From: a virus
Virus record (IMG/VR): IMGVR_UViG_3300034018_000585
Span: 1 to 40,355 of that record
Length of the DNA: 40,355 nucleotides
Reading direction: 5' to 3' (one strand)
In this document: piece by piece, positions 7,375-13,890 of the stretch
Layout: every line of letters begins with the position of its first letter
Numbering within the stretch: the first letter of the stretch is position 1
Made by a program: the position numbers and the translations under genes
Notes under the pieces: generated by a model
Told to the model about the DNA's origin: nothing
Databases searched by the model: none
What the model saw: the letters and a program-made list of their open reading frames with translations, nothing else

Positions 7375-9643
7375 TGGTCACAACCTCCACACCGACCGCG
7401 CGTCCATCAGGGCCACGCACAAGCCGCTTGGGCGCGGTCAGGCTGCTAAGAACGCCGTCGAGGCGCTCCATCGTCTGTCCGTGCATGTTCATCATGTCAT
7501 TGTAGGTGGACGAAATGCCTTCCATGACTTCTTTCATGGTTTCGGCCATATCGCTTGCCGACTGCTGTTGAGACTCAAGGAACGGCACATCGGCCCCAGG
7601 ATTGGCCCCAATCCGCGCCACCATGATCTTCGTGGCCGCGTCCAGTTCGGCCTTCCAGCGGTCAAACTGCTCTTGCTGGGCCATTTCCTGAACGCGCATC
7701 TGCGCCTCAAACTCTTGCTTGCGGCGCTCCAGTTCGGCGCTCATCTGCGCCTTCATCTGCTCGACTTGTAGGTCAGCCTGCATACGCGCCTGTTGCAGTT
7801 GAGAATCGCTCTGAATCTTCATCTGCGCGGCTTGTTGGTCGGCCTGCATCTTCATTTTCGCGGCCTGCTGCTCTGCCTGCACCTTCATCATTTCAGGGTC
7901 CGGTTGCGGGTTTTGGGCGGCTTCAGCCTGCTTCTGCTCAAGCTTTTGCAATGCCGCGTCAATCGTGCCTTCAATAGGCCGGGCCTGCTTGAAGGACGAC
8001 ACGGCAAACCGCATGATCTGCATGAGCATCGGCGTCAGTTCGGGCACTTGCTGGCCCGCCGTCACGGCCTCACGCAGGAAGTTGCCGAACGCGCCGATGA
8101 ACTCAATGCGCTCCTGCTTGACCTGCTGTTCGTCAAGCTGGACAAGGCTATCCGCCGCCACTTCGATACGGAAATTCCGTAGAGGGTTGGCGGAAATAAG
8201 CTCCAGGGCCTGCGGGATCATTTGCTGATCCTCGCGCGTCATCTGGTCCGCAGCCGCGTATTTCAGGATGGTTTCGGGCTGGAACTTGGAACTGATGATC
8301 TGCGCCTTCAGGCGGATCAGGTCCGTCGCAAACAGCGCCACGGCTTCCTGCATGGACCGCAGACGCAGACCCGCATACTGGCCCTTGATCTGCTGCGCGG
8401 TGGCCGTCTCGCTCGCAGCCGTCTGGCCGCGAATGATGTCCGAGATGCCCGTGATCTCGTAAATCTGGCTCTTGATCTGCTGTTGCGCCTGATAGCACTG
8501 GATCAGGGTCGCCGCGATGGCGTCAATGGGCAGAAGGTCAATTGTCCCTTTAAGGCCACCTTTCTCGCTAAAAGCGGCCCATTTGTCCGTAGGGATTAAA
8601 GTATTGTTGTCGCCCTCAGTCAGCAGGCGCTGAAGCGCGGGCTGCGAGGCGTCATAGATACCGCGAACGCGGAGCGCCTTGACCAGCCCGTCGATGCGGT
8701 CAGTCAGGATATCCAGTTCGTTCGCCTGATCCTGATACAGCACAAAATCGGGGATCGGGACCAGCGAATCCGTCGTCGTGGTCGCATAAAGCGGCTTGGC
8801 GCACGGGAAGAAGCCCTCAACGCCCAGCGGGTCGTCGCGTTCGTCCAGCAGTTCGGGATAGGATTCGCTGAACCAATAGACCTTTTGCGTCTCGCGGTCC
8901 CACAGTTCGCAAATCTTGGCTTGGTCGTTCTGTTTGCTGGATTGCCCGTATTTGGTCAGGCCCTCGGGCGAGTCATTGGTCGGAATACGCCGGGCCAGTT
9001 CCTCGCCAAAGCGTTCCTGTAAAGCAGGCTTTGACATATAGACCCAACGCCAAACCTGAGTGACTTCTTCCCAGGTCCGCGCGACGTTGTGACCAAAGTC
9101 CTTCCAATGGACGTAATCCGTCGGCGCACACTCGTATTCGATGGCCTCTTGGGGCTCTTGGCCCTGATTGTCGCCTTCGGGATCAACGTCCTCAGTGACC
9201 TGATAACCGTCCTCAGGCTCGCCAACCTGCACGATATGCGGGTCATAGCGCACCCAGGCCACGCCGCGACCGCCAAGGAAGCGATCCTCAACCGCGTTCT
9301 TCATCGCAGCGCGGAAGTCGGGATAATGCTCAATTTCGTAGTCAAGCGCCCGCTCAAGAAGCAGGCTCGCCACCCGGCCTACAGGATCATTGTCCGCAAA
9401 ACGCCGTGAAACGTCCGCCTTGGGCAGCCGCGAGAACACGGCGGGCACCAGGGTCTGCACATTCGACCACAAGACGTTGAAACGGGCCGATTCTGAGCCC
9501 GTCGCGCCGCTTGTCCGCACATCATCACGATAGCGGCGGATGATCTTGGTAGCGCGAGCCTCCCACTTGGTGAACTCGCGGTTATATTGCCCGATGACGT
9601 TCAGGTATTTTTGCAGGGCGGGAGTAACAGGCAATTCAGCCAC
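7364..9643 (-). CDS. portal protein (P22-type)
   Basis: 759 residues, the size expected for a P22-like portal. The dodecameric portal forms the DNA entry and exit ring at one head vertex and binds the terminase during packaging. The N-terminal RRYRDDVRTSGATGSESARFNVLWSN region, the LPKADVSRRF motif and the central helical core (ITGISDIIRGQTAASETATA) are characteristic of this family. Residues about 560-700 form a long Gln/Met/Lys/Ala-rich coiled coil, matching the barrel region of P22 portals. The C-terminus ends with a basic loop (APKRLVRGPDGRAVG). It sits two genes after the large terminase. Confidence 0.92.
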   Translation of the reverse strand: MAELPVTPALQKYLNVIGQYNREFTKWEARATKIIRRYRDDVRTSGATGSESARFNVLWSNVQTLVPAVFSRLPKADVSRRFADNDPVGRVASLLLERALDYEIEHYPDFRAAMKNAVEDRFLGGRGVAWVRYDPHIVQVGEPEDGYQVTEDVDPEGDNQGQEPQEAIEYECAPTDYVHWKDFGHNVARTWEEVTQVWRWVYMSKPALQERFGEELARRIPTNDSPEGLTKYGQSSKQNDQAKICELWDRETQKVYWFSESYPELLDERDDPLGVEGFFPCAKPLYATTTTDSLVPIPDFVLYQDQANELDILTDRIDGLVKALRVRGIYDASQPALQRLLTEGDNNTLIPTDKWAAFSEKGGLKGTIDLLPIDAIAATLIQCYQAQQQIKSQIYEITGISDIIRGQTAASETATAQQIKGQYAGLRLRSMQEAVALFATDLIRLKAQIISSKFQPETILKYAAADQMTREDQQMIPQALELISANPLRNFRIEVAADSLVQLDEQQVKQERIEFIGAFGNFLREAVTAGQQVPELTPMLMQIMRFAVSSFKQARPIEGTIDAALQKLEQKQAEAAQNPQPDPEMMKVQAEQQAAKMKMQADQQAAQMKIQSDSQLQQARMQADLQVEQMKAQMSAELERRKQEFEAQMRVQEMAQQEQFDRWKAELDAATKIMVARIGANPGADVPFLESQQQSASDMAETMKEVMEGISSTYNDMMNMHGQTMERLDGVLSSLTAPKRLVRGPDGRAVGVEVVTNGG

Positions 9644-9655
9644 GATTAGCCCCTA

Positions 9656-9970
9656 TCAGGCAGAAAACACGCCAATGGCAAGCACTTCAACGCCCGCGCC
9701 GGTCGTCACTTGCCACGCCCCGTTTCGGGACACGACATTCATCTCAATGTTGTAGACGCCGATGCCACCGCCAGGGCTGTTCGGCAAAACCGTGTGCGTA
9801 GAGCCCGATCCGTCTTTGATTTGCACCTGAGCGGTCGCCGCCGTCGCCACCGTGCAGACAAGACGGTGAACGTAATCACCCGCAGCACCCGTGCCGCCAA
9901 GCACGTGATTGGTTTGGCTGGCAGCTACATGTTCGTATTGATAGCGATACGGGAAGTTGACGCCGCTCAT
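9656..9970 (-). CDS. hypothetical virion protein
   Basis: 104 residues from the ATG at 9970. This start overlaps the terminase stop as ATGA and has GGAG about 10 bases upstream, so I prefer it over an in-frame start at 10006. It is a small beta-rich protein (NFPYRYQYEHVAASQTNHVL near the N-terminus, then VYNIEMNVVSRNGAWQV). No catalytic residues stand out. Similar small proteins between terL and portal are usually called structural or head-associated, but the role is unproved. Confidence 0.65.
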   Translation of the reverse strand: MSGVNFPYRYQYEHVAASQTNHVLGGTGAAGDYVHRLVCTVATAATAQVQIKDGSGSTHTVLPNSPGGGIGVYNIEMNVVSRNGAWQVTTGAGVEVLAIGVFSA

Positions 9971-11310
9971 ATCCGTTGTCTCCGTGGCCGAGGTGTAGAG
10001 GCCCACATGTCATTCAGTGTAGCCGAATTTTCCTCACCCACCAACAAAGTATGTGGATTTGCCGATTTTTTGTCCCGAAACTGCCCTTTATCCCAAGAAA
10101 TCGCCATCATCCGCATCGCATCTGCCGGATGCGAACACCAATTGTGCTTGGGCGTGGGCCTGAAAGCCTTACGATCCTCGTCATATTCACGCTCATACTG
10201 CCTGAGCGCCTCAATTCCCTCGTAGCACTTCTTTTCGTCAAACCAACAGAAGGGCAGCGTCTTTCTGACCGCCTGGATGCCGTCCTGAAGGCTCAAATCG
10301 GGCACAATCGCCATATTCTGCATCCCGAGGTATTCCCCAAGCTGCTCAATGATGCTTTTGCCTTCCGCCGCGAGGGTCTTGGCCTTGGCGTCATGCGGCA
10401 AAAAGTGCTTCTCATAGTGATACGGCTTGTCCGTGACGATCTTGGACAGTTCCTTGACCCCCTTGCCGCTCACGGCATGGTAGTCGATCACATGAATCTC
10501 GTTCCTTAGCACCTGATACCACCAGATTGCGGTATCATCGCGGTATCCAAGGTCCCAAGCCGTAAACGTCGGCAGGCTTGGATCATAGTCCACCTTGCCA
10601 ATACGCTTTTCTTCCGCCGCAACGCGCATCTCAACGCCGTAAAACGCGCCAAGAATCGCCGCTTCAAAGCTGCACTCGTATTCCTGCTCATACTGGTCCT
10701 GCGACAACTGCCTTCGGTTGTCGTCAAGTTCGGTAGCGGGCAGGATTCCGCTCTCCGATGCCTTCAGGATCAGGTGAAACCACTCCTTCGGGTTCATCCT
10801 GGCGGTCTGAAGCACCTCCCAAAACTGGTTCTTGCCCTTGGGCGTGCCACCAAACACCGCCCAGCCCTGCTTGTCCGACAGCGCAGGACGAATGACGTTA
10901 CCCCAAACACTCGGCTTGAAGTCGCCATACTCGTCCATATAGACGCCATCGAAGCCCAAACCGCGCATGGCGTCGGCGTTGTCCGCCCCGAACAGCCGAA
11001 TCCGGCTGCCATTAATCAAGTCCACCTGAAGTTCGGCTTCGTTGGCCTGCTTGATAAGCGGCCTCGCATACCGCTTCATGTAGTCCCATGAAATCGACTT
11101 GGCCTGACTGCGATACGGGGCCACATAGCCATACAGGCCCGTGCCCGACGTATTCAGCGCCGCCTGCTTGATGATCTCATTGACCGCCGCGACGGTCTTG
11201 CCCGCCCGCCGATGCGCCACAAGGCAGGACCAGCGTTGCTTGCGATTGTGGAACGGGAGGAACGCCTTTCTAGGGGCGTATTCCAGGACTACTTCGCGTC
11301 GGTTGACCAC
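9967..11310 (-). CDS. terL: terminase large subunit
   Basis: 447 residues. The ATPase domain has Walker A AHRRAGKT at residues 32-39, Walker B and catalytic Glu in DGVYMDE at 121-127, and the coupling segment FGGTPKG at about 153-159. The RNase H-like nuclease domain begins at TAWDLGYRDDTAIWW with Asp253 as the first acidic residue, and ends with the HPADAMR motif. It would pump DNA into the prohead through the portal and cut the concatemer. It overlaps terS upstream (22 bp) and the next gene by ATGA. A headful mechanism would fit the circularly permuted ends of this contig, but that is inference. Confidence 0.95.
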   Translation of the reverse strand: MVNRREVVLEYAPRKAFLPFHNRKQRWSCLVAHRRAGKTVAAVNEIIKQAALNTSGTGLYGYVAPYRSQAKSISWDYMKRYARPLIKQANEAELQVDLINGSRIRLFGADNADAMRGLGFDGVYMDEYGDFKPSVWGNVIRPALSDKQGWAVFGGTPKGKNQFWEVLQTARMNPKEWFHLILKASESGILPATELDDNRRQLSQDQYEQEYECSFEAAILGAFYGVEMRVAAEEKRIGKVDYDPSLPTFTAWDLGYRDDTAIWWYQVLRNEIHVIDYHAVSGKGVKELSKIVTDKPYHYEKHFLPHDAKAKTLAAEGKSIIEQLGEYLGMQNMAIVPDLSLQDGIQAVRKTLPFCWFDEKKCYEGIEALRQYEREYDEDRKAFRPTPKHNWCSHPADAMRMMAISWDKGQFRDKKSANPHTLLVGEENSATLNDMWASTPRPRRQRI

Positions 11311-11567
11311 TTGATCGACAACTCCACCGGGCCCTCATCCGCGCCCGTATGCTCCTGCCGGGCCAGCTTGGGCACATAGAATTCCAAAAGGTCCGTAAAC
11401 TTGTCGAACGCGACCTTGGGGCCGTCACGCTCGTAAATCTCGTCAAGCCAGTCCTCAAGCTTGTGCGAGTTGGTCGAAATGAATTCCGCAAGGTTCTTGC
11501 GAACCTTTTGCAACTCAGGCTTCGGGGGTCTGCCGCCCTTGCCGTGATTGACCTTGAACTTTGTCAT
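11289..11567 (-). CDS. terS: terminase small subunit
   Basis: 92 residues starting MTKFKVNHGKGGRPPKPELQ at the ATG at 11567. The frame is open upstream, but the promoter below places transcription start at this ATG, and there is no Shine-Dalgarno. The N-terminal basic segment GKGGRPPKP is followed by helices with EDWLDEIYERDGPKVAFDKF and a conserved-looking FYVPKLARQEH end. This is the usual small terminase layout in podovirus-like phages, where it recognises the packaging site. The 3' end overlaps terL by 22 bp. Confidence 0.85.
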   Translation of the reverse strand: MTKFKVNHGKGGRPPKPELQKVRKNLAEFISTNSHKLEDWLDEIYERDGPKVAFDKFTDLLEFYVPKLARQEHTGADEGPVELSIKWSTDAK

Positions 11568-11573
11568 AGGGAC

Positions 11574-11602
11574 TAGATAGCGGGGATTTGGTGGGCGTGC
11601 AA
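11574..11602 (-). promoter_or_regulatory. candidate late promoter for terS (leaderless)
   Basis: On the minus strand TTGCAC (11597-11602) is followed after 17 bp by TATCTA (11574-11579). The expected start of transcription, 7 bases downstream, falls on the A of the terS ATG at 11567, which would give a leaderless message. This agrees with the absence of a ribosome site. No other strong promoter is seen in the late operon. Confidence 0.6.
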
Positions 11603-11606
11603 GCAT

Positions 11607-11637
11607 TTGCGTAATACGCAACATTGCGAAATGGCAA
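11607..11637. promoter_or_regulatory. paired TTGC-N7-GCAA operator-like sites at terS promoter
   Basis: TTGCGTAATACGCAA (11607-11621) is a perfect inverted repeat of the TTGC-N7-GCAA type. A second site with a 6-base centre, TTGC-GAAATG-GCAA, follows at 11624-11637. The first lies 4 bp upstream of the terS -35 box. The same element recurs at 12227, 13531, 22421 and 22436. Confidence 0.6.
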
Positions 11638-11670
11638 AAAATTTGTGGGGAGGGGCGGATAGCTACAGCC

Positions 11671-11707
11671 GACCCCCCCAACCGGGTTCGACCCCTGGGG
11701 GGGGGTC
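11671..11707 (+). other. very stable hairpin resembling a tRNA acceptor/T-arm
   Basis: GACCCCCCC (11671-11679) pairs with GGGGGGGTC (11699-11707). After an AA bulge a second 5-bp stem CCGGG/CCTGG (one G-U pair) closes the loop TTCGACC, which fits the T-loop consensus TTCRANY. There is no D-arm or anticodon arm, so it is not a tRNA. It lies upstream of the terS promoter. A T-run typical of a terminator does not follow. Confidence 0.55.
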
Positions 11708-11777
11708 TTGCTCAGCTTGCCCCATGCCTCACCATCCCGCATGAATTCATCCAGGCCCGCACGCAAGCCCGCACAAG

Positions 11778-11848
11778 GCCACGCTAGGCCAAGCTTGCCC
11801 ATGACCTCACCTCGCCACGCTAGGCCACTGTAGCGCCACGCCTGGGCA
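11778..11848. repeat. GCCACGC(T/C) repeats next to terS
   Basis: GCCACGCTAGGCCA occurs at 11778-11791 and 11814-11827. A variant GCCACGCCTGGGCA lies at 11835-11848. Related GCCACGCCTGGGTCC or CCCACGCCTGGGTCC copies occur at about 12106 and 12193. Spacing is irregular (36 and 21 bp). This could be a packaging or protein-binding site. From 11641 to 11911 I see no gene. Confidence 0.45.
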
Positions 11849-11910
11849 CGCATGGCATGGCCTACACAATGGCAGGCATGGGCATACCCCCCGACGGGTA
11901 ATGGGGCGCA

Positions 11911-11940
11911 ATGAAAAGCCCCGCCGGTTAGGGCGGGGCT
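11911..11940 (-). terminator. rho-independent terminator, minus strand
   Basis: AGCCCCGCC (11917-11925) pairs with GGCGGGGCT (11932-11940). Read on the minus strand the stem is followed by TTTTCATT. It lies 26 bp after the stop of the small minus-strand gene at 11966-12160 and would insulate it from terS. Confidence 0.75.
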
Positions 11941-11965
11941 GGGATGGGGCGGATTGTGGGGCGGG

Positions 11966-12160
11966 TTAGGCGAGCCAGGATTGCCTAGCTGCCTCCTGGG
12001 CGGCGGCGCGAGCCATTGCGCCCGAATGGCTAGGCGAGCCGCCATAAGTCCTGGCGGCGGCCCAGGTCGCGGCCCAGGCGTTGCCGGCAGCTTCGCACGC
12101 GATATCCCACGCCTGGGTCCAGGCGGCTTCACCTTCATTCGTGTAATCAAAATTGGTCAT
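11966..12160 (-). CDS. small Ala/Trp-rich hypothetical protein
   Basis: 64 residues from the ATG at 12160, chosen because a strong GAGGAGA site lies 8 bases upstream. The protein starts MTNFDYTNEGEAAWTQAWD and is unusually rich in Ala and Trp (WTQAW, AWAATWAAA), suggesting one or two amphipathic helices. It has its own promoter, operator and terminator, so it is an independently controlled gene between terS and the early region. I do not recognise it. Its control resembles that of the early genes, so a regulatory or takeover role is possible. Confidence 0.65.
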   Translation of the reverse strand: MTNFDYTNEGEAAWTQAWDIACEAAGNAWAATWAAARTYGGSPSHSGAMARAAAQEAARQSWLA

Positions 12161-12187
12161 ATCGTTGTCTCCTCTAAACGATGGCTC

Positions 12188-12217
12188 ACCATGCCACGCC
12201 TGGGTCCAGGCGCGCAA
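12188..12217 (-). promoter_or_regulatory. promoter for the 11966-12160 gene
   Basis: Minus strand TTGCGC (12212-12217), 18-bp spacer, CATGGT (12188-12193). The -10 box is identical to that of the plus-strand promoter at 13555. The operator-like TTGC-N7-GCAA element ends 9 bp upstream of the -35 box. Confidence 0.5.
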
Positions 12218-12226
12218 CACCTAATA

Positions 12227-12241
12227 TTGCACAATCTGCAA
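12227..12241. promoter_or_regulatory. TTGC-N7-GCAA operator-like site
   Basis: TTGCACAATCTGCAA, with both half-sites intact. The gap to the -35 box at 12212-12217 is 9 bp, the same as at 13531 and 22436. Confidence 0.55.
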
Positions 12242-12312
12242 AAAGGGGCGGGCCACAAGATGGACGCCGGTAGGCCAGTCCAAGGCGTGATCCTGGCCCC
12301 TCTTCATAGCTT

Positions 12313-12506
12313 GGACAAAACCCGGACAAGTCAGGACAGGACGGGGTATATATACCCCCGTCCAGTTGTCCGCCTCGAAATTAACCGGACAAAACGCCGA
12401 ATTTTGCGAAAATTCTCCCAATAAAATCAATGCTCCACCTGGACACGTCTGGACAAAACAACGAATTTGCCGGACAAAACCGTTGTCCAGACGGATTGGG
12501 CAAAAC
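12313..12506 (+). repeat. GGACAAAAC iteron-like array, possible origin
   Basis: GGACAAAAC occurs exactly at 12313, 12387, 12451 and 12472, with a GGGCAAAAC variant at 12498 and shorter GGACA repeats at 12324, 12334 and 12441. Two copies share a longer unit running into (A/C)CGAATTT(T)GC. The interval 12161-12710 has no convincing gene. The array is flanked by AT-rich palindromes. This combination is typical of an initiator-binding origin or a repressor-binding array, but neither is shown. Confidence 0.5.
12339..12363. promoter_or_regulatory. 25-bp inverted repeat around TATATATA
   Basis: GGACGGGG, then TATATATA, then CCCCCGTCC: an almost perfect palindrome with one extra base, centred on an alternating TA tract. 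It lies inside the iteron-like array and may be a duplex-unwinding or operator site. Confidence 0.45.
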
Positions 12507-12592
12507 CGTCCAAAATAGGATTTTGGGGGTGTCGTTTATGGGGGCGGGCGCATCCCTCATCCCCCGCCTATCATCCCCAATCCGACATAAAC

Positions 12593-12612
12593 ACATAAAG
12601 ATATCTTTATGT
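12593..12612. promoter_or_regulatory. perfect 20-bp palindrome, candidate operator
   Basis: ACATAAAGATATCTTTATGT is an exact palindrome in an AT-rich pocket of an otherwise GC-rich region. It lies 44 bp upstream of the first rightward early promoter at 12656, a suitable place for a dimeric HTH regulator. Confidence 0.6.
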
Positions 12613-12655
12613 TATCCCCGATCGCTACGTCCGCTTTTGACGCCACAAAAGCCGC

Positions 12656-12684
12656 TTGCATTTCAAATCAAGCGCGCGTAGGGT
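12656..12684 (+). promoter_or_regulatory. early promoter for 12711 gene
   Basis: TTGCAT (12656-12661), 17-bp spacer starting TTCAAATCA, then TAGGGT (12679-12684). The start of the spacer matches the conserved spacer of the promoters at 13555, 14933 and 15263. The ATG is 27 bp downstream of the -10 box with a GAGGAGA site between. Confidence 0.6.
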
Positions 12685-12710
12685 TTGAACGTCATCTAGA
12701 GGAGATAGAC

Positions 12711-12845
12711 ATGACACGCGCCGATACAGCTCGCCTCTTAATCGCCTACGGGTTTTCCGCCTTCAAGGCTTGGGAGATCGCCCTGGACTATGAGCGCGGC
12801 GACCGATACGCGGACAAGATTGTAGCTCTTGCGCGAGCTGACTAA
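12711..12845 (+). CDS. small early protein, 44 residues
   Basis: Starts MTRADTARLLIAYGFSAFKA at the ATG at 12711, with GAGGAGATAGAC before it; the frame is open upstream, but the promoter and ribosome site define this start. The protein is a short amphipathic helix pair (WEIALDYERGDRYADKIVALA). It is the first rightward early gene and has its own terminator, so it is a single-gene unit. I do not recognise a family; small, strongly expressed first-transcribed proteins are often host-takeover factors. Confidence 0.65.
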   Translation: MTRADTARLLIAYGFSAFKAWEIALDYERGDRYADKIVALARAD

Positions 12846-12870
12846 CCCCGCCCAACACACACTCCCCACT

Positions 12871-12898
12871 AACCCCGCCTATCGCGGGGTTTTTCTTT
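12871..12898 (+). terminator. rho-independent terminator, plus strand
   Basis: AACCCCGC pairs with GCGGGGTT across a CTATC loop and is followed by TTTCTTT. It lies 25 bp after the stop of the 44-residue early gene. Confidence 0.8.
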
Positions 12899-12936
12899 GC
12901 CCACAATCCCCCCCCTATCCACTAGGAATTACGCGC

Positions 12937-12966
12937 AACAAAAAGCCCGACACAATGGCCGGGCTT
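12937..12966 (-). terminator. rho-independent terminator, minus strand
   Basis: AAGCCCG (12943-12949) pairs with CGGGCTT (12960-12966). On the minus strand the stem is followed by TTGTTG after the TT that ends the stem, so the run is TTTTTG. It ends the two-gene minus unit 13466-12989. Confidence 0.75.
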
Positions 12967-12988
12967 GATGCTCCAGGATTGCGGCTGG

Positions 12989-13198
12989 CTAATCGTCCTC
13001 GCCTGGATAATGTAAGGCGCGGCTCATAGCCTTGAAGCCCTCAGTGAAATGAGATTCAGCTGTGTTTGTCCAAAACGTGCTGGTTTCAACGTAAGACGCC
13101 CTCCGTATGTTGCGGATCATATTTAACACGTCTTTTTCCCTCGCTTTCAAATCGCGCAGAGCATCGGAAAGAGTCATGGTTTCAAAATAATTTGTCAT
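12989..13198 (-). CDS. small hypothetical protein
   Basis: 69 residues, starting MTNYFETMTLSDALRDLKAR, mostly helical and charged (EKDVLNMIRNIRRASYVE). GGGGAGATAGAC precedes the start, and it follows the 86-residue gene by 7 bp, so both share one transcript. No known domain is recognised. The acidic C-terminus ends GEDD. Confidence 0.6.
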   Translation of the reverse strand: MTNYFETMTLSDALRDLKAREKDVLNMIRNIRRASYVETSTFWTNTAESHFTEGFKAMSRALHYPGEDD

Positions 13199-13205
13199 CG
13201 GCTGT

Positions 13206-13466
13206 CTATCTCCCCGCGAAGGCTTCGATCACGCGATCCGCGCCATGCTCGCCCATGAAATCGCGCATTGCGGCTTCCAGGCAATCCTCTTGCCGGATCA
13301 CTTCCGCTGTAAATCCGCAATTCGGATATTCAGCATCCCAAACAAACCACTGCACGGCGTCAAAGCGCGTATGGATGGGGGCAATCGCGTAACGCGAATT
13401 CTCGCCAAAAAGCCGCTTGCGAGCCGCAAGAGCGCCGCGCTTGGAAGGGTCATTCTTAAAAGACAT
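13206..13466 (-). CDS. hypothetical protein, minus-strand early unit
   Basis: 86 residues from the ATG at 13466, with a strong GAGGAGA site 7 bases upstream. The sequence begins MSFKNDPSKRGALAARKRLF, a basic start, then WFVWDAEYPNCGF and an acidic helical end (MRDFMGEHGADRVIEAF). No family is recognised. It is first in a two-gene unit divergent from the 13625 gene; the shared intergenic region holds a centred TTGC-N7-GCAM site, so both directions are probably co-regulated. Confidence 0.65.
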   Translation of the reverse strand: MSFKNDPSKRGALAARKRLFGENSRYAIAPIHTRFDAVQWFVWDAEYPNCGFTAEVIRQEDCLEAAMRDFMGEHGADRVIEAFAGR

Positions 13467-13493
13467 GTCGCTTTCTCCTCTATCGACACTGCG

Positions 13494-13521
13494 ACCATAT
13501 CAGCCCAACAAACCCCGTCAA
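13494..13521 (-). promoter_or_regulatory. promoter for 13466-12989 unit
   Basis: Minus strand TTGACG (13516-13521), 16-bp spacer, TATGGT (13494-13499). The operator-like site at 13531 begins 9 bp upstream of the -35 box. Confidence 0.5.
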
Positions 13522-13530
13522 TCACATAAT

Positions 13531-13545
13531 TTGCAAAAATCGCAC
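13531..13545. promoter_or_regulatory. centred TTGC-N7-GCAC site between divergent promoters
   Basis: TTGCAAAAATCGCAC has one mismatch to TTGC-N7-GCAA. It lies exactly 9 bp from the -35 box of the leftward promoter (13516-13521) and 9 bp from the -35 box of the rightward promoter (13555-13560), a symmetric arrangement. Confidence 0.55.
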
Positions 13546-13554
13546 AAACCCCTA

Positions 13555-13583
13555 TTGCATTACAAATCAGCCTGGGGCATGGT
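13555..13583 (+). promoter_or_regulatory. early promoter, TTGCATTACAAATCA family
   Basis: TTGCAT (13555-13560), 17-bp spacer TACAAATCAGCCTGGGG, CATGGT (13578-13583). The spacer is shared almost exactly with 14933 and 15263. It drives the gene at 13625. Confidence 0.65.
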
Positions 13584-13624
13584 CTGGACATAGGCCAATC
13601 ACGGCCATGACGGAGAGAGATGCA

Positions 13625-13804
13625 ATGACCTTTAAGGAGTATTCCAACGGCTGGAGTGTCTATTTCGACAAGCTTCGCAATGGTTGGTATGAAACCTATG
13701 TGCGAGACGCGAGCGGCGAAATGTACGACAAAATGCGTTGCGACACTTACGCCGGGGCGCGCGAGTATTACCGCGCGTTTCGGGCTATCGCTAAAAACGC
13801 CTAA
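13625..13804 (+). CDS. small early protein, Tyr-rich
   Basis: 59 residues from the ATG at 13625, which has GGAGAGAG about 8 bases upstream; an ATG at 13607 would add six residues but lacks a site. It begins MTFKEYSNGWSVYFDKLRNG and has a compact alpha/beta look with many aromatic residues (YETYVRDASGEMYDKMR). No family is recognised. It is the first gene after a strong early promoter. Confidence 0.6.
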   Translation: MTFKEYSNGWSVYFDKLRNGWYETYVRDASGEMYDKMRCDTYAGAREYYRAFRAIAKNA

Positions 13805-13833
13805 CCCCCCATCACAACGCCGACAACCGGCCC

Positions 13834-13863
13834 AAGGCGGGAGCGCTCAGCGTGGCCCGCCTT
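13834..13863 (+). other. hairpin in the 5' region of the 13891 gene
   Basis: AAGGCGGG (13834-13841) pairs with CCCGCCTT (13856-13863) over a 14-base loop. No T-run follows, so it is more likely a leader structure or a processing site than a terminator. Confidence 0.4.
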
Positions 13864-13890
13864 AAGGCGTGCAACATAGGAGATTGCACC

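Noticed and set aside
11515-12150. 211-residue minus-strand open frame across the terS start region
   Set aside because: It runs through hairpins, repeats and terminator and overlaps both terS and the 64-residue gene in another frame; composition is proline/glycine noise.
12221-12681. short open frames in the control region (69, 71 and 83 residues)
   Set aside because: They run through the iteron-like repeats and palindromes, use poor starts and have no ribosome site.
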